In this document: in pieces, positions 12,901 to 25,110 of the stretch | Layout: every line of letters starts with the position of its first letter | Numbering within the stretch: position 1 is the first letter of the stretch | Assembly (NCBI RefSeq): GCF_010183535.1 | Contig: NC_071329.1 | Span: forward strand, 7,998,001 to 8,062,000 | Length of the DNA: 64,000 nucleotides | Direction of reading: 5' to 3' | DNA from: Caenorhabditis remanei | Taxonomy: Eukaryota > Nematoda > Chromadorea > Rhabditida > Rhabditidae | Notes under the pieces: model-generated | Told to the model about the DNA's origin: nothing | Seen by the model: the letters and a program-made list of their open reading frames with translations, nothing else | Databases searched by the model: none | Program-made: the position numbers and the translations under genes

Positions 12901-15900
12901 TAGTTTTCGTTTTTTTCCAAAAGAACAAATCAAACAATTATATTAAAAAAGAGAAAACCCCAGGAGAAGAGGAGGAAGTTGGTAGTTGATTGAGTTTTAA
13001 GTGAACAAGTCAATTTCAATTTAAACGGAAAACGAGATTATAATAACACGAATACGTAAAATCAGAAGAAGTACGTTGTGTCTATGTTCAAGAGAGCAAA
13101 AAGTTAGAGAACTCTGTTGTGTTCATAAGGAAATTGGAATATCGAAAAATCGGACTATTTTGAAAGCAGACAGGTTCCCAGATAGTTAAAGTGATAATTA
13201 TTCCATGAAAATCAAAGCTCAGGGATCAGAACACTTTTAAGAATTATCTATTGTTCTGCTCAGCTCAGAATGGACGGAATTCGAAGGCTAAGGTTTTAGC
13301 AAATGTGCTTTGTGCATTTTTCAACTTCGCAGTCATGCTTTCTTTACCGTCTCGATAGAGCGCAGTTATTAAAACTGGTACTGGAAACTTATTCAACCAA
13401 AACTCTTAAATTCATAAATACGGCTGGGCAACTAGATAGTACTGAAGAGAGCCTTCATCACACAGAAAAAGGAATGCGCCTTCGGTATGAAAAATTTGAA
13501 TTTGACAAAATGAACTACGATTGGCTAGAATTAAAAAATAAATTTTTACCACTCCATGATAGAGAACGTTAATCGAAAGTAAAAGTAACGAATAAGGCTG
13601 TCAATTTTAAGAAATCAATCAGGAAATCAAGTTTTTCGATAATTTACTGTTTTGCCAGACGTTTGATTCCATCTTCTTCGGTGAGATTTGACTCCAACAT
13701 GATTCTCCGATTGCTTCCTGAAATAAAATTTATGCCATATATAAGAAATCCTCGAATTTTTCAGCTTTTACACTCTAAATCTTTCAATCTTATAAATCAA
13801 ACACCTATCTTCAATCCTCCACAATTTTCAGATACATCGACAAAGCCCTGGAAATCGAAGATTTTCTCCAATACAAACTGAAAGGAACGTGGGGAAACCA
13901 AAGCTATGCCTATTCTGACTTCTGTGGAACTCAATGTGAGACATCAGACGCTGTCAACATCTTCTTGACAATGTTCCGTGATCAACAGAAGAAGAAGACA
14001 GCTCACGTGAAACTGACCTACCCGAGTATGGACGTCTTTGGACACAGAATCTATTTGGCCAACAATATCTTTCAAGTTCAGATTAATAATAGGTGAGTTT
14101 GGAATGAAAATGAAGTATGAAATGGGAGAAACGGATTATATAAATCACGAGAAGAGACGAGAATTCGTTAATTATCTGACTCTGTAACTCTCCAGGGAAT
14201 CCAAAACAAAAGCTTATGATATAGAAATATCGAAATTTCTCGTGACAAAAATGAACTTTTCTTTTCAGATCAAGCATCATAGAAGAGTCAAAACTCGTTG
14301 CCATTAACTTCCACGCAATTTATAATAATGAGACGATGTATGAGATTATGAAACAATGGGAGAAGGTACAAAATAAATTAAAAGTTTCCAAAAACTAGCA
14401 TTTTCTAAATTTTCAGAAACTTTTCGACTACACTCTCTCTACTGAAAATGACCCATTAATCCGTGTCTATGTGACCAGCGAAGGTCTTGTTTCTGAAGAA
14501 GTTCGTCGTACTGGAATCCTCGCAATGCCATTGATGGGAATCACTTTCTTCATTATTTTGGCATTCACAATGCTTACAACTCTAAAAAAAGATCCCGTCA
14601 GATCGAAACCATTCGAGTCATTCCTTGGAGTCATTTGTCCGCTTCTCTCGTTATGCGCATCATTTGGACACTTGTTCTGGGTAAGTTTATTAGAAAAATT
14701 TTAGAGAATTTATTCATATAATGCTGTAATTTTGTTTCAGATGGGTTTCGAATATCTTCCAATTGTTACTGTCGTTCCTTTCTTGATTCTCTCGATTGGA
14801 GTTGATGATGTCTTCATTTTCATTCATGCTTGGCATCGTACCCCACATAAGTGAGTTCTGAATTCAAAAGGATTGTTTTTTCAGTACGCTTCAAAAGACT
14901 TCTAAAACGCTGAGAAACTTTTTCAATTCATCTTTAAATTCACTTTCCAGACACTCTGTCCGGGACCGTATGGCTGAAACTCTTGCCGATGCAGGACCAT
15001 CCATCTCCATCACTTCCCTCACAAATCTTCTCTCTTTCGGAATCGGAATCTTCACTCCAACCCCAGCCATCTACACGTTCTGTGTCTTCATCTCAACTGC
15101 TGTTATCTATGATTACATCTATCAAATCTTCTTCTTCTCAGCAGTTCTCGTACTCGGAGGAGATCGTGAAGAGCGTCGAATGAATGCCTATTTCTGGTGG
15201 AAATACGAGCCACTGAAAGAGGAAACAAAGAACAAAAAGAATAAAGGAATTGGAGAAGCAGTCAATCGAATTCTTGGAAAGATTTTAGATGTTTGGGTTG
15301 ATTTCATTATGGCTACATGGAGCAAATTCCTCATCGGAGCTCTCATGTTGACGTACTGGTTCTTTATGGCACGTGGTGTTATGCAAATTGCAGTTGGATT
15401 GAGTTCTGAGAAACTATTTTTGGATGATTCACCACTTCTTCCACTCGTACGTCTTCAAACTAATGTCATTTTCAAGGAAGGTGGCCAAGTGGCAGTATTT
15501 GTGAATAATCCAGGAAACATGAGTGAACCAGATGCCGTACCAGAGATTATGAGAATTCTGAGAAGATTTGAAACAGCGAATAACAGTGTTGGAGCAGCGA
15601 GTACTCATATGTGGTTGCTACCGTATCTTCCATATGTTGGAGAACAGGAACATGGATCGATTGAGTTCAAATACAGATACTTGCCAGAATTCTTTAAATT
15701 AATGGAGTACAGAAGATGGTCTCATTTCGTAAACCTTGGAAATCATCAGTGAGTTTTAACTCCTTATTATTTTCATCCACTCTTATATTATTCCAGAGAT
15801 TGTCTCTCTGAAAAACCATCTTGCCTCCAAAAATTCGTCTTCTCCACCGGATTCCACGACGCTGTGTCTTGGTCTGATCGTCTTGCTCTTCTTGAGAATT

Positions 15901-16723
15901 GGCGTGAAATGGCATCAGAATACCAGCATCTCAATCTGACAATCTATGAAGACTTCAGCATGTACTCTGATCAACTTCTCACCATTGTACCTGTCACTGA
16001 ATCCACCGTAATCTGCGCCCTCGTCTGTATGATCATGATTCTAACCCTCTTCACCCCATCACCAGTCACGATTGTCACCTCGACAGCTGCAGTTTTGTCT
16101 ATCAATTTGGGAGTTTTCGGATGCCTAGTCTACATGAATATCGATTTGGATCCTATTTCAGTAAGCTCTTTCGAGATTTGCAAAATCAATTAACTCACTT
16201 TTAGATGACCACTCTTCTCATGGCTATTGGATTCTCTGTTGACTTCGTTGCCCATATTACTTGGCATTACTATAAAGGAGAATTCCAATCGAAGAGAGCA
16301 AGAATTCGTCACGCTCTTGCTGGAATCGCTTGGCCAATGTTCCAAGCTGGAACTTCTACTATGTTGGCTATTTCTGTGTTGGCTCTCGTTCATGCTTACA
16401 TGGTTCAGGTAAATCACTGCAGAATTAATTCATGATTCTAATTTTCAAATGTCACTTTTCAGGTCTTCGTGAAAGTAGTCGTTCTTGTCATCTTCCTCGG
16501 AATGTTCCACGGGCTTGTCGTACTTCCAGTCGTCTTCGCAGCTCTTCCATTCACCAAAACAGCTGGACCACAAAAGAAAAAGATCGCCCCACTTCAGATG
16601 CATGAAGCTGGACCGATTCCAAAGAAGGAAGAGCCAGAATCTATTTTAGAAATGACAGAAGAAAAGAAGAAAACGAAAGAAGAACCTGTTGAAAAGACGG
16701 TTCGAAGTGCTGAGAGAGCTTAA
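9969..16723 (+). CDS. ptr-18: Patched-related (PTR) sterol-sensing membrane protein
   Basis: Eleven exons (9969-10090, 10591-10665, 10724-10849, 13832-14092, 14269-14365, 14417-14680, 14741-14850, 14951-15748, 15797-16160, 16205-16408, 16463-16723) encode about 893 aa. The architecture is RND/Patched-like: an N-terminal TM, a Cys-containing first lumenal domain, a sterol-sensing domain from about residue 260 with a GVDD motif at 335-338, a second lumenal domain, and a C-terminal TM bundle with a GxxxD motif (G748 to D752). The tail is Lys/Glu-rich. PTR proteins act in cuticle, moulting and Hedgehog-related signalling. The symbol rests on my memory that Y38F1A.3 is ptr-18 and on shared gene order; the family call itself is firm. 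Intron 3 is about 3 kb and holds an antisense receptor gene. Junctions keep a continuous frame throughout. Confidence 0.88.
10904..12883 (-). CDS. Nested 7TM chemoreceptor-like protein (5' end not found)
   Basis: The gene lies antisense inside ptr intron 3. Exons, in order of transcription, are 12809-12883 (internal), 12085-12335, 11564-11832, 11379-11511, 11231-11330 and 11178-10904 (TAA stop), about 367 aa, with at least one 5' exon unseen. There are about seven hydrophobic segments, including a putative TM3 with an [11 protein letters not shown] end and a last TM followed by [11 protein letters not shown]. The overall plan and the last-TM pattern resemble nematode serpentine receptors, perhaps Sre-like, but I cannot assign a family. 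After TM7 comes a Cys cluster (FWCCHCYC), a polyproline run, and a long Glu/Arg/Lys tail, which is unusual for chemoreceptors. All introns are short with good consensus, so it looks functional. Confidence 0.75.
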
Positions 16724-16977
16724 TATTTCCCTATTATTTAAATAATTCAACAGTTTCGTTTTCCCAGTTCAAAAAGATCAACCCGTTGAAAAATGATTCC
16801 CACTCCTCCCTTTTTTGCCATTTTTGGCCCGTTTTTATTGTGCTCCAATCGATTGTTTTACGGGTTCTCTTTGATTCACTTTCGAAATTTTCTTGTCCAA
16901 AATTTTTGCTAGTGTCTTATTTCAAATGTGCTATAAATTCCTTTCTTTTTTAGTTTTTTCTTTTTTCTTTTTTCAGA

Positions 16978-16983
16978 AATAAA
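16978..16983 (+). terminator. Poly(A) signal of ptr
   Basis: A canonical AATAAA lies 255 nt after the ptr stop codon, preceded by a T-rich 3' UTR. Confidence 0.7.
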
Positions 16984-17851
16984 TTATTGTTCTATTGTTT
17001 TATGTTTTATTGTGATTTTCAATTCATGGATTAGAATGTCTTCATAAGTTCCAGGGATTAATGTAACTGAAATGAACTGATTTGAAACCAAAAATAATGA
17101 AAAGCATCAGAATTGAACGGATGTGCTTGAAAATGATACGTTGTCAACTGGTTCCACTAATTACATCTTCATCTATCCTCTCATTTCCCACATACATTAT
17201 CTGACCCTTGAAAAGCAGTATATATTAGGCAACACCGTATTGTATTATACTTATGGGCTTAGCGCATTCTTTCTGTTTTCGGCATTTCTCAAAGGACACC
17301 TGCTACATATTATGATATCCTCCAACCTACCCAATCTCTCATTCGAATAATCCATTATGTTCTTGTCATATGTCCCTTTCTTGGTAAACCTGTCCTCCTA
17401 CTCTCCCAATTATTCTTCTCCTTGTGGTCAACATTTGATGACGCAACACAATGAGCTAGAATACCGGCGCACCGAGGTTAACGAGGTGCGGCCCCTTTCT
17501 GGAGGAGTGTCTTTATTATGGAAGAGTGTTGTTTCGTAATTTTATGGACTGACAATGATCGTTATGAAGGGAAGGATCAAAGCGTGTTGACCCGGAGAAA
17601 AGACATAAATATATTTGGAAAATAAATAAAGATGGTTATCAATAGGAGAGACCTCTTTGTTTACACTTATTCAGTGGAAAATATGGGAATATTAAGAGAT
17701 AAGGATTGCTAGAAAGTTCTTTAAAATTATGAGATTACTTGAAGCTGTTGTCGAATTCAAAAAGTTGCATTCGTTTACTACGGTTCCGAAGTTTTGGTTT
17801 GAGTTGGTGTCAACCGACTCATAAAAAACTCAAGTAAGAAAAATTACCTTT

Positions 17852-18081
17852 AATACTGTATTATAACGGCATGCCGTTATATTTTTCAACTGTCTCCAAG
17901 AGAAGTTTTATGGTTTCAGAAACTCATTAAAGTTAAACGGAAAAAAATTTTCTGAACGTTGTATTTTTTGATCAAGAAGTTTACTAATCACGCAGCTTCT
18001 AATCAGAACCAAGAAAAACCACCGTGAAAACCGTATTCATGAATTCTGAGTATACATGGGGTGCCGTTATAATACAGTATT
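17852..18081. mobile_element. Palindromic MITE-like repeat, 230 bp
   Basis: The 20-bp ends (17852-17871 and 18062-18081) are perfect inverted repeats beginning AATACTGTATTATAACGGCA. The left end also contains an 18-bp perfect palindrome (17863-17880). There is no coding content. The terminal AATACTGTA core resembles the element at 9531-9757. Confidence 0.6.
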
Positions 18082-18292
18082 TATGGTTTATCAAAGTATA
18101 TTTTTTAACAATAATTCTCTTAAACGTTTTTATATGATCTGCTTTTAATGCTGGATCTCAAAAAAATTCAACACAAGACTATACAATTCGTTTCAGGATA
18201 AATTTGCACGTCTCTGACCCATTTCATCTGTTGAAAAACATGCTAGAATACTGATTTGATTTCCAGATAACTCTTTTCCAAACTCCAAACAG

Positions 18293-18499
18293 ATCCCTGG
18301 AACCTGGCTCCCCCCATCTGTCTACAGTTTCCTCATCATCGCCACCTGCCTGGTGTCATTCAGCTATTTTATGTTCTGCTATGTTGCATCATCAAAGGAT
18401 GTTAACCCGGACACACCCTTTTCGGATGGCGTACGATTGGTGTCTGAGATAAGATCTTGTGCGCCTAGTTATGAGCTGTTGAAGATTTTAATTACTTGA
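18293..18499 (+). CDS. Orphan terminal exon with one membrane segment
   Basis: An open frame of 68 codons ends at TGA (18497-18499). It is preceded by two possible acceptors: AAACAG just before 18293 and TTTCCAG about 27 nt earlier. It encodes a clear hydrophobic stretch (SVYSFLIIATCLVSFSYFMF) followed by a polar tail. Codon choice in the membrane segment looks coding-like. The upstream exon is not established; 17439-17520 is a weak candidate. It could be a small species-specific membrane protein or a decayed gene. Confidence 0.35.
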   Translation: MPGTWLPPSVYSFLIIATCLVSFSYFMFCYVASSKDVNPDTPFSDGVRLVSEIRSCAPSYELLKILIT

Positions 18500-21400
18500 C
18501 GATTTGGGAAAAGTGGATTGTAATTAGATGAGTTCGAAAAAATGCCGAGTTTGATACATATTCTTGGTTTTTATTCCAATCTCAAAGCCAAGGAAAATGA
18601 CACTGGAAGATTCAGTTCTGAATTTCAGTGAAGTTCAGAAGTCTACGGAAGTCACATCGTCATCAAAAATCCGTTTCAAGTTGCAAATCAAGTTGCAACT
18701 GAAACCATTCTTATCACTTTTCATCGTTTTCTATGAAGCCACGGAGCCAGACACCGAAATCTACTGATAAGAAACTGAATATTTTATTAGAAAGTTCTTG
18801 ACAGAGCGGTGTTCACCTTATCAGCACCCGACTGATCGAACCAACTGATAACGAGTAGAACACCTGATCCAATTGCGGGAAAACAGCATTTCTTAACTGA
18901 TTACAGCTTTTTGCTGATCTATTTAAAAACAATAATTGGGGTGAGAGAATGCGGGAAAACGGTGTGAGTGTGCTTTTCGGAAATGGAGAGAGAAAAAGAA
19001 AAGAGTTGATAACTTGATAACATCAAAGGAGTGGACAGTAACAGTCGGTGCCGGCCAACAGTGCCACTGATAGAGGACAAAAATGGACTCTTTCACTCGC
19101 CCCCAATTTTACATTTCTCCGCTACATATCGCGGAGTTAAATCTTGTATTCTTTGACGAAGATTTACATGTTGACGTGATTGATCGGATTGTTTCGAACG
19201 ACTGAGGTGAGATTTATCTACGAAAAGATGAGGTAGAATTGTACGGTTAGTCCAAATTTGTTTTCTCGTGAAATCTAGACAGTGATGAATTGGGTTTGGA
19301 TATGAGAGTATTGAGTAAACAGTTTACTTTTGTGAGTATGCAAAAAAAAAGAACAAGAATTAAAACTTGGACAGTCTGAAGTATTGGAGGGACACAATTG
19401 TTCACATACAACATTTCTTTCACACAGGTTCTCTGAATAATTGAAATTTCGAGCTATCTGAAAGTGGATCCAATAAAGTAACTGATATCTCTTCATTCTT
19501 TGATCACACCGTTCCTCCCATTTGCCGTTTCCTTTTTCTAGAAACTGACTTCAAAAGTGTCGAAACTTTTCGAAATTTTTACAAAATTGAGGTTTGGCTT
19601 TTCTTCCTTCCAAGTCATTATCTTTTTGAACTATAGTTGTACACTTTGTGTTATCAATTGTAGGCAAAGAGGAGAAGAAAAATGTGTTCACATACGTTTC
19701 CAGCTCATTTTTCAGAGAAATTTAAGGTATTCCTTGATGGAAAATGTGGGAAGTCAGATTCAACTAAAGAAAACTGAGGTTACAATCAGGACACAAGCCA
19801 ACAAATTATTCATATGATGATCTGTAACAGAAGCTAATCATACATAATGCATTTCGCTCCTGTTAAGCTGATGATCTAAAATTTCCGCTGTTTTCTTTCG
19901 GAGATATTTCAGAATAGTTCGGTATTGAAGAATTCGCAAAATGCGGATTCATTATTTCTTAAGCTGTGAACATAATCAAAAGTTTTTTTTTCCACAACTC
20001 CAACAAAAATCTTGAATATTTCAGATGAAGCTAGTCATTTAAAACAGCCTATTTGCACAAACTAATTTTAAACAACCGTGATCTGATGCTTTGAAAATAC
20101 AGAAAAAAAATAAATAAATACATTTAAAAGATTAAAAGTTGAAGAAGTTTTTCAAGTACAATTATCGCCAAGATTGGGAACGAATCTCTTTTAAGAAATC
20201 CTTTGATACCTGGCTCTTTCAAGTCCCCGGAATGTTCAAAAACCAAATGACTATACAAAACTCCACCAACTTCCAAATAGTTTCAACTAGTAACTCTCTC
20301 GTGACCCAACCCCACTTTCCCCCAAATAATATTATCACTGGCGCCGATCATTCCGGACGGAAACACATGCGTTACGTTGCGTCTCTTCACCTGGCGCCAT
20401 CATCACATTTCTCCCTCAAATAATTATATTTCAAGAAGATAAACATGTTCATTTTCCAGAGATAACCATCATTCACTGAGTGTCTTCTCATCATCAACGT
20501 GCCCTCACTCCGAGGGGAAACATCATCTGAAGATACGAATCTTCTTGAAATAAACGGTAAGTATCTGGTCTCGAGGTGTCAATCACGAAACATACTAATT
20601 GGCTTGCCCCCTTCTTCCTTTTTCTCGTCTCTTTATCTCGATTTTTCCTTTATTTTCCTACCATCGACACCTTTTTTTTTTGAAACAAAAGGGTATATTT
20701 GTGAATGAATGAACGTAAAGCATAGGAATTGCTTGTGTCATTTTAGGAGAATGTCACATGAAAAAAGAGAGAGAAAGAGAGGAAAAAAGAGAGGGCTCCG
20801 CTTGACCTATCGGTCTGTAAACTGATAAGAAATGTTGTCTTTTGAGTTGATGACTGACCATCGTCGTGTACGATTGTTACGATTATTATTAGGGTTGGGA
20901 AGAGGTGAGAGAAGAAGAAAGAGGAAAGCTTTTGAGACACAAAACATATGGAAAGTGCAGCGTTTTTCGAGAAAAGGAAACATACTAATGAAAAAATCGA
21001 AAATCTGAAATCAGGATGTGTTGGAGGCTAAGAAACGGAGTCTCCCTTTCTGAATGCTGATTGATCCCGGTACTTATCCCAGCTGCAAACCTTAACAAAC
21101 ACGCCCTACCGAAACTCAACCGTTTGGTGATTTTGGTAGAGCGCATTTACCTTGCTAATTGACCAATTAGACATTTTCATTGTCTGAAGCATTGTTCCTT
21201 TTTTCTCGAAAACAACGCAATGAGGGAAAACGGTGAAAACTGAAAACATGTTGTGGTCTACGTCTAGAATAGGTAGTCTGTCTGGAAGCAAAACTTGAAA
21301 ACAATCCACCGTGAACTTTTATCTTGTTAAAAGGCTACAGTAATCCACGGTGATCATCTTCTTCCTGAAATTTCAGATGTCAACCTCCTCATCATTGTTT

Positions 21401-24400
21401 CTTCCCATCTCATCTGATCTCCCTCTCTCTCCGAAACCCTAATCAGCTTCTCCAATTTCTTATCAGTTCCATCTCATCATTCTCCAGTCTTTTCCCTCAT
21501 TCTTCCCATCATCATCATCATTCTCGACATCATGCACCACAATCATCACATGAATGAATTTGACTCTTTGGAAAATACCGACGAGAAAAATGACGTGGCT
21601 TTTCCCCTCCACCAATTTGTACTCTTATGGAAAAAAGAAGAAAACACTTATTTTTTCTTTTCGGAACATTTCTGACATCACCCTTTTGAAGAAAGACAAA
21701 CACTGCTAGGTGATAGTGATGGTGTCCCTTTGTCTTTTTAGGACGACCCGACAGGTTGAACTGTTATAAAAGTGCAAGTTCTGCACCCTCTTATACCTAT
21801 CGAATCTCTCGTATATTTCATTTTCCAATGAGCATTTTAAAGTTGATCAAAATTAGTTTTGAATGGTCGCCTCCAGGCACGGATAGATCGAGACACCCCA
21901 TTGAGAGTAAGGGGGATGAAGGGAACGACCTTCGTGTTTCTCTTTTACCCGTTCATCATTTCAGTCATATCGAATCGTTGAATGTGATTGTTTTGTTACC
22001 ACACATGGAGGTCGAGAGATTCGGGTGACAAATGTTGCGTAATTTAAATGGAAAAAGTGCAGGGGCCCGACCTCCCAATGCGCGAATCGAATCGTTGAAA
22101 AACGAACGACTTTTCTTTGTTCCTGTCGATTCGGCATCGTTTTTCTCTTCCTTTTTTCTTCACCCATTTTTTGTTCTAATCTACCGGTGGAGCGTATCCT
22201 TTTGAGTGAAAAGCCATCTGTCACCAGTTGCCGATGGAATACAAGATTCGCGCAAAGTGTTGGAGAGGATGCGTCTGAGGGCAGCACGCGTACGATCAAG
22301 GAGATAATATTAATGAGCGGATGGGTCCGGCGATTTGAATTCCGGCGGACCATTCTAGGGCAGATAGAGAAGGGAAAGCAGATGGCCTTTCTTTGTACAG
22401 TTATTCGACACATTGTTGAGTCGGAAGAGAGTATTTGAGATAAGGGATGTTCGGAGTGGGTGCTACTTCATAATTAGCTTGAAGGAGGTCTCGGTCCGAT
22501 CAGATTTTTGACGGAATGTACAGATGTCGATGGCTTTGAGTCAAGTATGTAGATAATTGTGAGTTGAGTAAGAGACCGATTATAGGCTAATTTAGATATG
22601 ACAGGTAGAGCTCGTGGGATGATAGTTCGCGTGATGGAATAAGAGTTCTGGGAAGACAAGTGAGATCTAGATATCTTCTGGTCGTCTGATGTCATGACAG
22701 TTCAAGACATGGCCAGACATTACTACGAAGCGTAATCTAGGATCATTTCACGAGTTCTGACCTTTCACGAATTCTGACACAAGCTCCTATTACCACTGCT
22801 CGTTCTAATGAGTAATATTTCTGATAGTGAACCACTTCCGGCAATTCGACCCTATCCAATCATACCTTTCCACTCAAAAACCCTTCCTACAACCCCACTT
22901 AACGACCTGATTCAATACAAATGCCTCAATATCAATATTCCAAATCTTTGATATTGTTCCAAAACGTCATCTCTCGAGCACCTGTCTCCATACCTCTTGG
23001 TGACCCGTTACACCATACCGTCTGTCGGCCGACGCAACACGTATTAGAGCCTCCCAAACCACAGGAGATCCGCTAAATCTGTTCCTCACCCGTCGAGATT
23101 TATTTGCTCCATTGGAATCAACCTCTTCTTACGCAACGTTTGTTCTGTCTCCACACGTCATCACACCACGGAGCAATTGGGGGCGAGTTTTAGGGCTCTT
23201 ACGCAAGTTATTCGAGTCTCAAAGACAACAATTACCCACGAACAATGTCTCATTTAATGCAGAGAGAAAGAAAAAGAAAACGATAGAATCTTTCTTTATT
23301 TCACACTCTTGTCTTGTTCAAATAGTTGAAGAAGGAAAGGTCACTTTTCACTTGTCATCAGATTAGCCAGATCAGTGTCGCATTAGTGTAAGTGAGATAG
23401 TAATGGCTGGGAGGACTGGTGCGCGAAAACTGATAGGTCCCAAGATAGTGATAGATTAGGGTGTCCCTCTAAATATTTGTCCAGAGTAGAGGTATGAGAA
23501 GTCAGATGAAATATAAGAAGATGTTGTTGGTTCGAGGTCAGTCAGAATTGGAAGTGACATCGTTGGCAGCTGGTCGAACACCTGGTACCACGGGCGCATC
23601 TTTTCAATCGTATTTCCCATCTTACCATAACCATAATTTTGACAACTTTCACTTGATTCCTCTCAAAGAGACTTCGTCTCATCCCAAACGAACATGTCTT
23701 GTCTTGTTCGTTTGGTGATGGTGGTCCATCTGATTTGTTGTTTCCGGGTGTTGTCACCTTGTGACCTGTCCACAAAACGATTTATTAGTTTGGGAACAAG
23801 GGAGGGGGAGCCGGTTCATTGTGGGCTCCCATAACAATGAGAGAAGACATTTTGGTGTTTTCGGTTTGATAGGTCAGAAGCTGTGGGGGCGAGAAGAAGA
23901 ATGAACATGTTTTCGGTCACATTATGGAATTGAACTTTAGGAGCTGAGTGCCATATTAAGGTGTTTTGGGAAGTTAGGCTAGAAAGGAGCAATTGGGAAT
24001 CTTGAGAAAATAGTGTAGTTTGAGTTTTACGGAAGTTTTAAACGAGATCTGTAGCAACAATTAATAAAATCTGCTCGGATTCAATAGGAATTGTAGGCAG
24101 CTCGAAATTGAGCTAAGCTAGACTTGAAAATCGAATCAGCGTGAGCCAGATCAAACCTCTCGGGTGATACTAGAAAACTATCATGACAGATTTCTCCGAA
24201 ATTCTGAAGACTAAAAGCAGAACATAGGCTACAATACTTTTCGATTCTTTATTGAAGCTGACTTGAATTGACCAGAATCTTCTTCGTCCCATCTAGAGAA
24301 CTGACTACATATAGATCTTACCAAAGTTACAGATCTAATTTAGAGTATAACCCCTCAATAACCTTCAACCTATTTTCTTATTCTGCACCAAAGATTAATC

Positions 24401-25110
24401 ATTGTCTAGACAGTCATTTTAACTTTCGAAACGCATAAGCTTAACCTTGACGGCGGACATCCTCCATTCTCTCTCCTTCCGTTAACTTAAAACAGGAAGA
24501 AAGCTGCAGAGTTGTATGAACATTCACACCTTATTTCAAGGCCGAACGCCTTCTTCTCCGTCTTCTTCAAAATTCTCCCAGAAGACCATATTGATTGACA
24601 CCATCTGACCTGTTGACCTGTCATTCGGTGTGTCTTGAACAATATTCACACCTTCTTTCTTCTTTCCACGCACCCACATCATCACCCTCCTAACACCCCC
24701 ACACCCGTCTTCATTTTTCACCATGACCCAGTACCCCGCTGACTTCTTTCTTCTGCACTCCATCTGCTTGTCTTTCTCTTCTGATACCACCTGAAGAATC
24801 CCAAAACACCTCGAAATCATTCGATTCCGTGTCCCTGGGGGAGAGAGACGCGGGTGCCTGGGGGGAGATCGAGGAGGAGGAGGTGCGTCGAAATATTGGG
24901 GGCGGGGCTTAGGACGGCGGAGAGTAAGGGCACCACCCGCCTTCTTCTGCCACTCTCCACTGTCTTCTACCTCATTTTCGGCTGAAGGTACTACTAACCT
25001 TACTGATATTTACATATAGGTTACTAACTGTCTCTCTCTTTCTCTCTCTCTTTTTGTTTCTTTCTTGTCATAATTCTAAAGCTTCCAACTCTAATATTTC
25101 CGATTTTCAG
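18500..25110. other. Intergenic, 6.6 kb, upstream of cyd-1
   Basis: No exon with splice support is seen. The final part probably contains the cyd-1 promoter: a GC box GGGGGCGGGGC at 24898-24908 inside an unusually G-rich stretch (about 24830-24960), and a pyrimidine tract at about 25025-25060. The ORFs in this region (for example 21961-22413 on the minus strand) lack homology that I recognise. Confidence 0.45.
24830..24960 (+). promoter_or_regulatory. cyd-1: G-rich/GC-box region upstream of cyd-1
   Basis: A short island of high G+C in AT-rich surroundings lies 150-280 bp before the cyd-1 ATG. It includes GGGGGCGGGGC (24898-24908), matching an Sp1/KLF-type GC box. The regulatory role is inferred. 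Confidence 0.4.

Larger units (their letters stand above)
16724..18292. other. Intergenic: ptr 3' UTR and a palindromic repeat
   Basis: The ptr 3' UTR runs to the AATAAA at 16978. Beyond that are short ORFs without support and a 230-bp inverted-repeat element at 17852-18081. An ATG-led stretch around 17439-17520 could be a first exon for the orphan exon at 18293, but the splice phases do not clearly agree. Confidence 0.4.

Noticed and set aside
13303..13572. 89-aa plus-strand ORF in ptr intron 3
   Set aside because: It has an AT-rich composition, no splice-site partners, and is not recognised; inclusion in ptr would break the frame.
21961..22413. 150-aa minus-strand ORF
   Set aside because: There is no recognisable domain or splice context, and an opposite-strand ORF of similar quality overlaps it.
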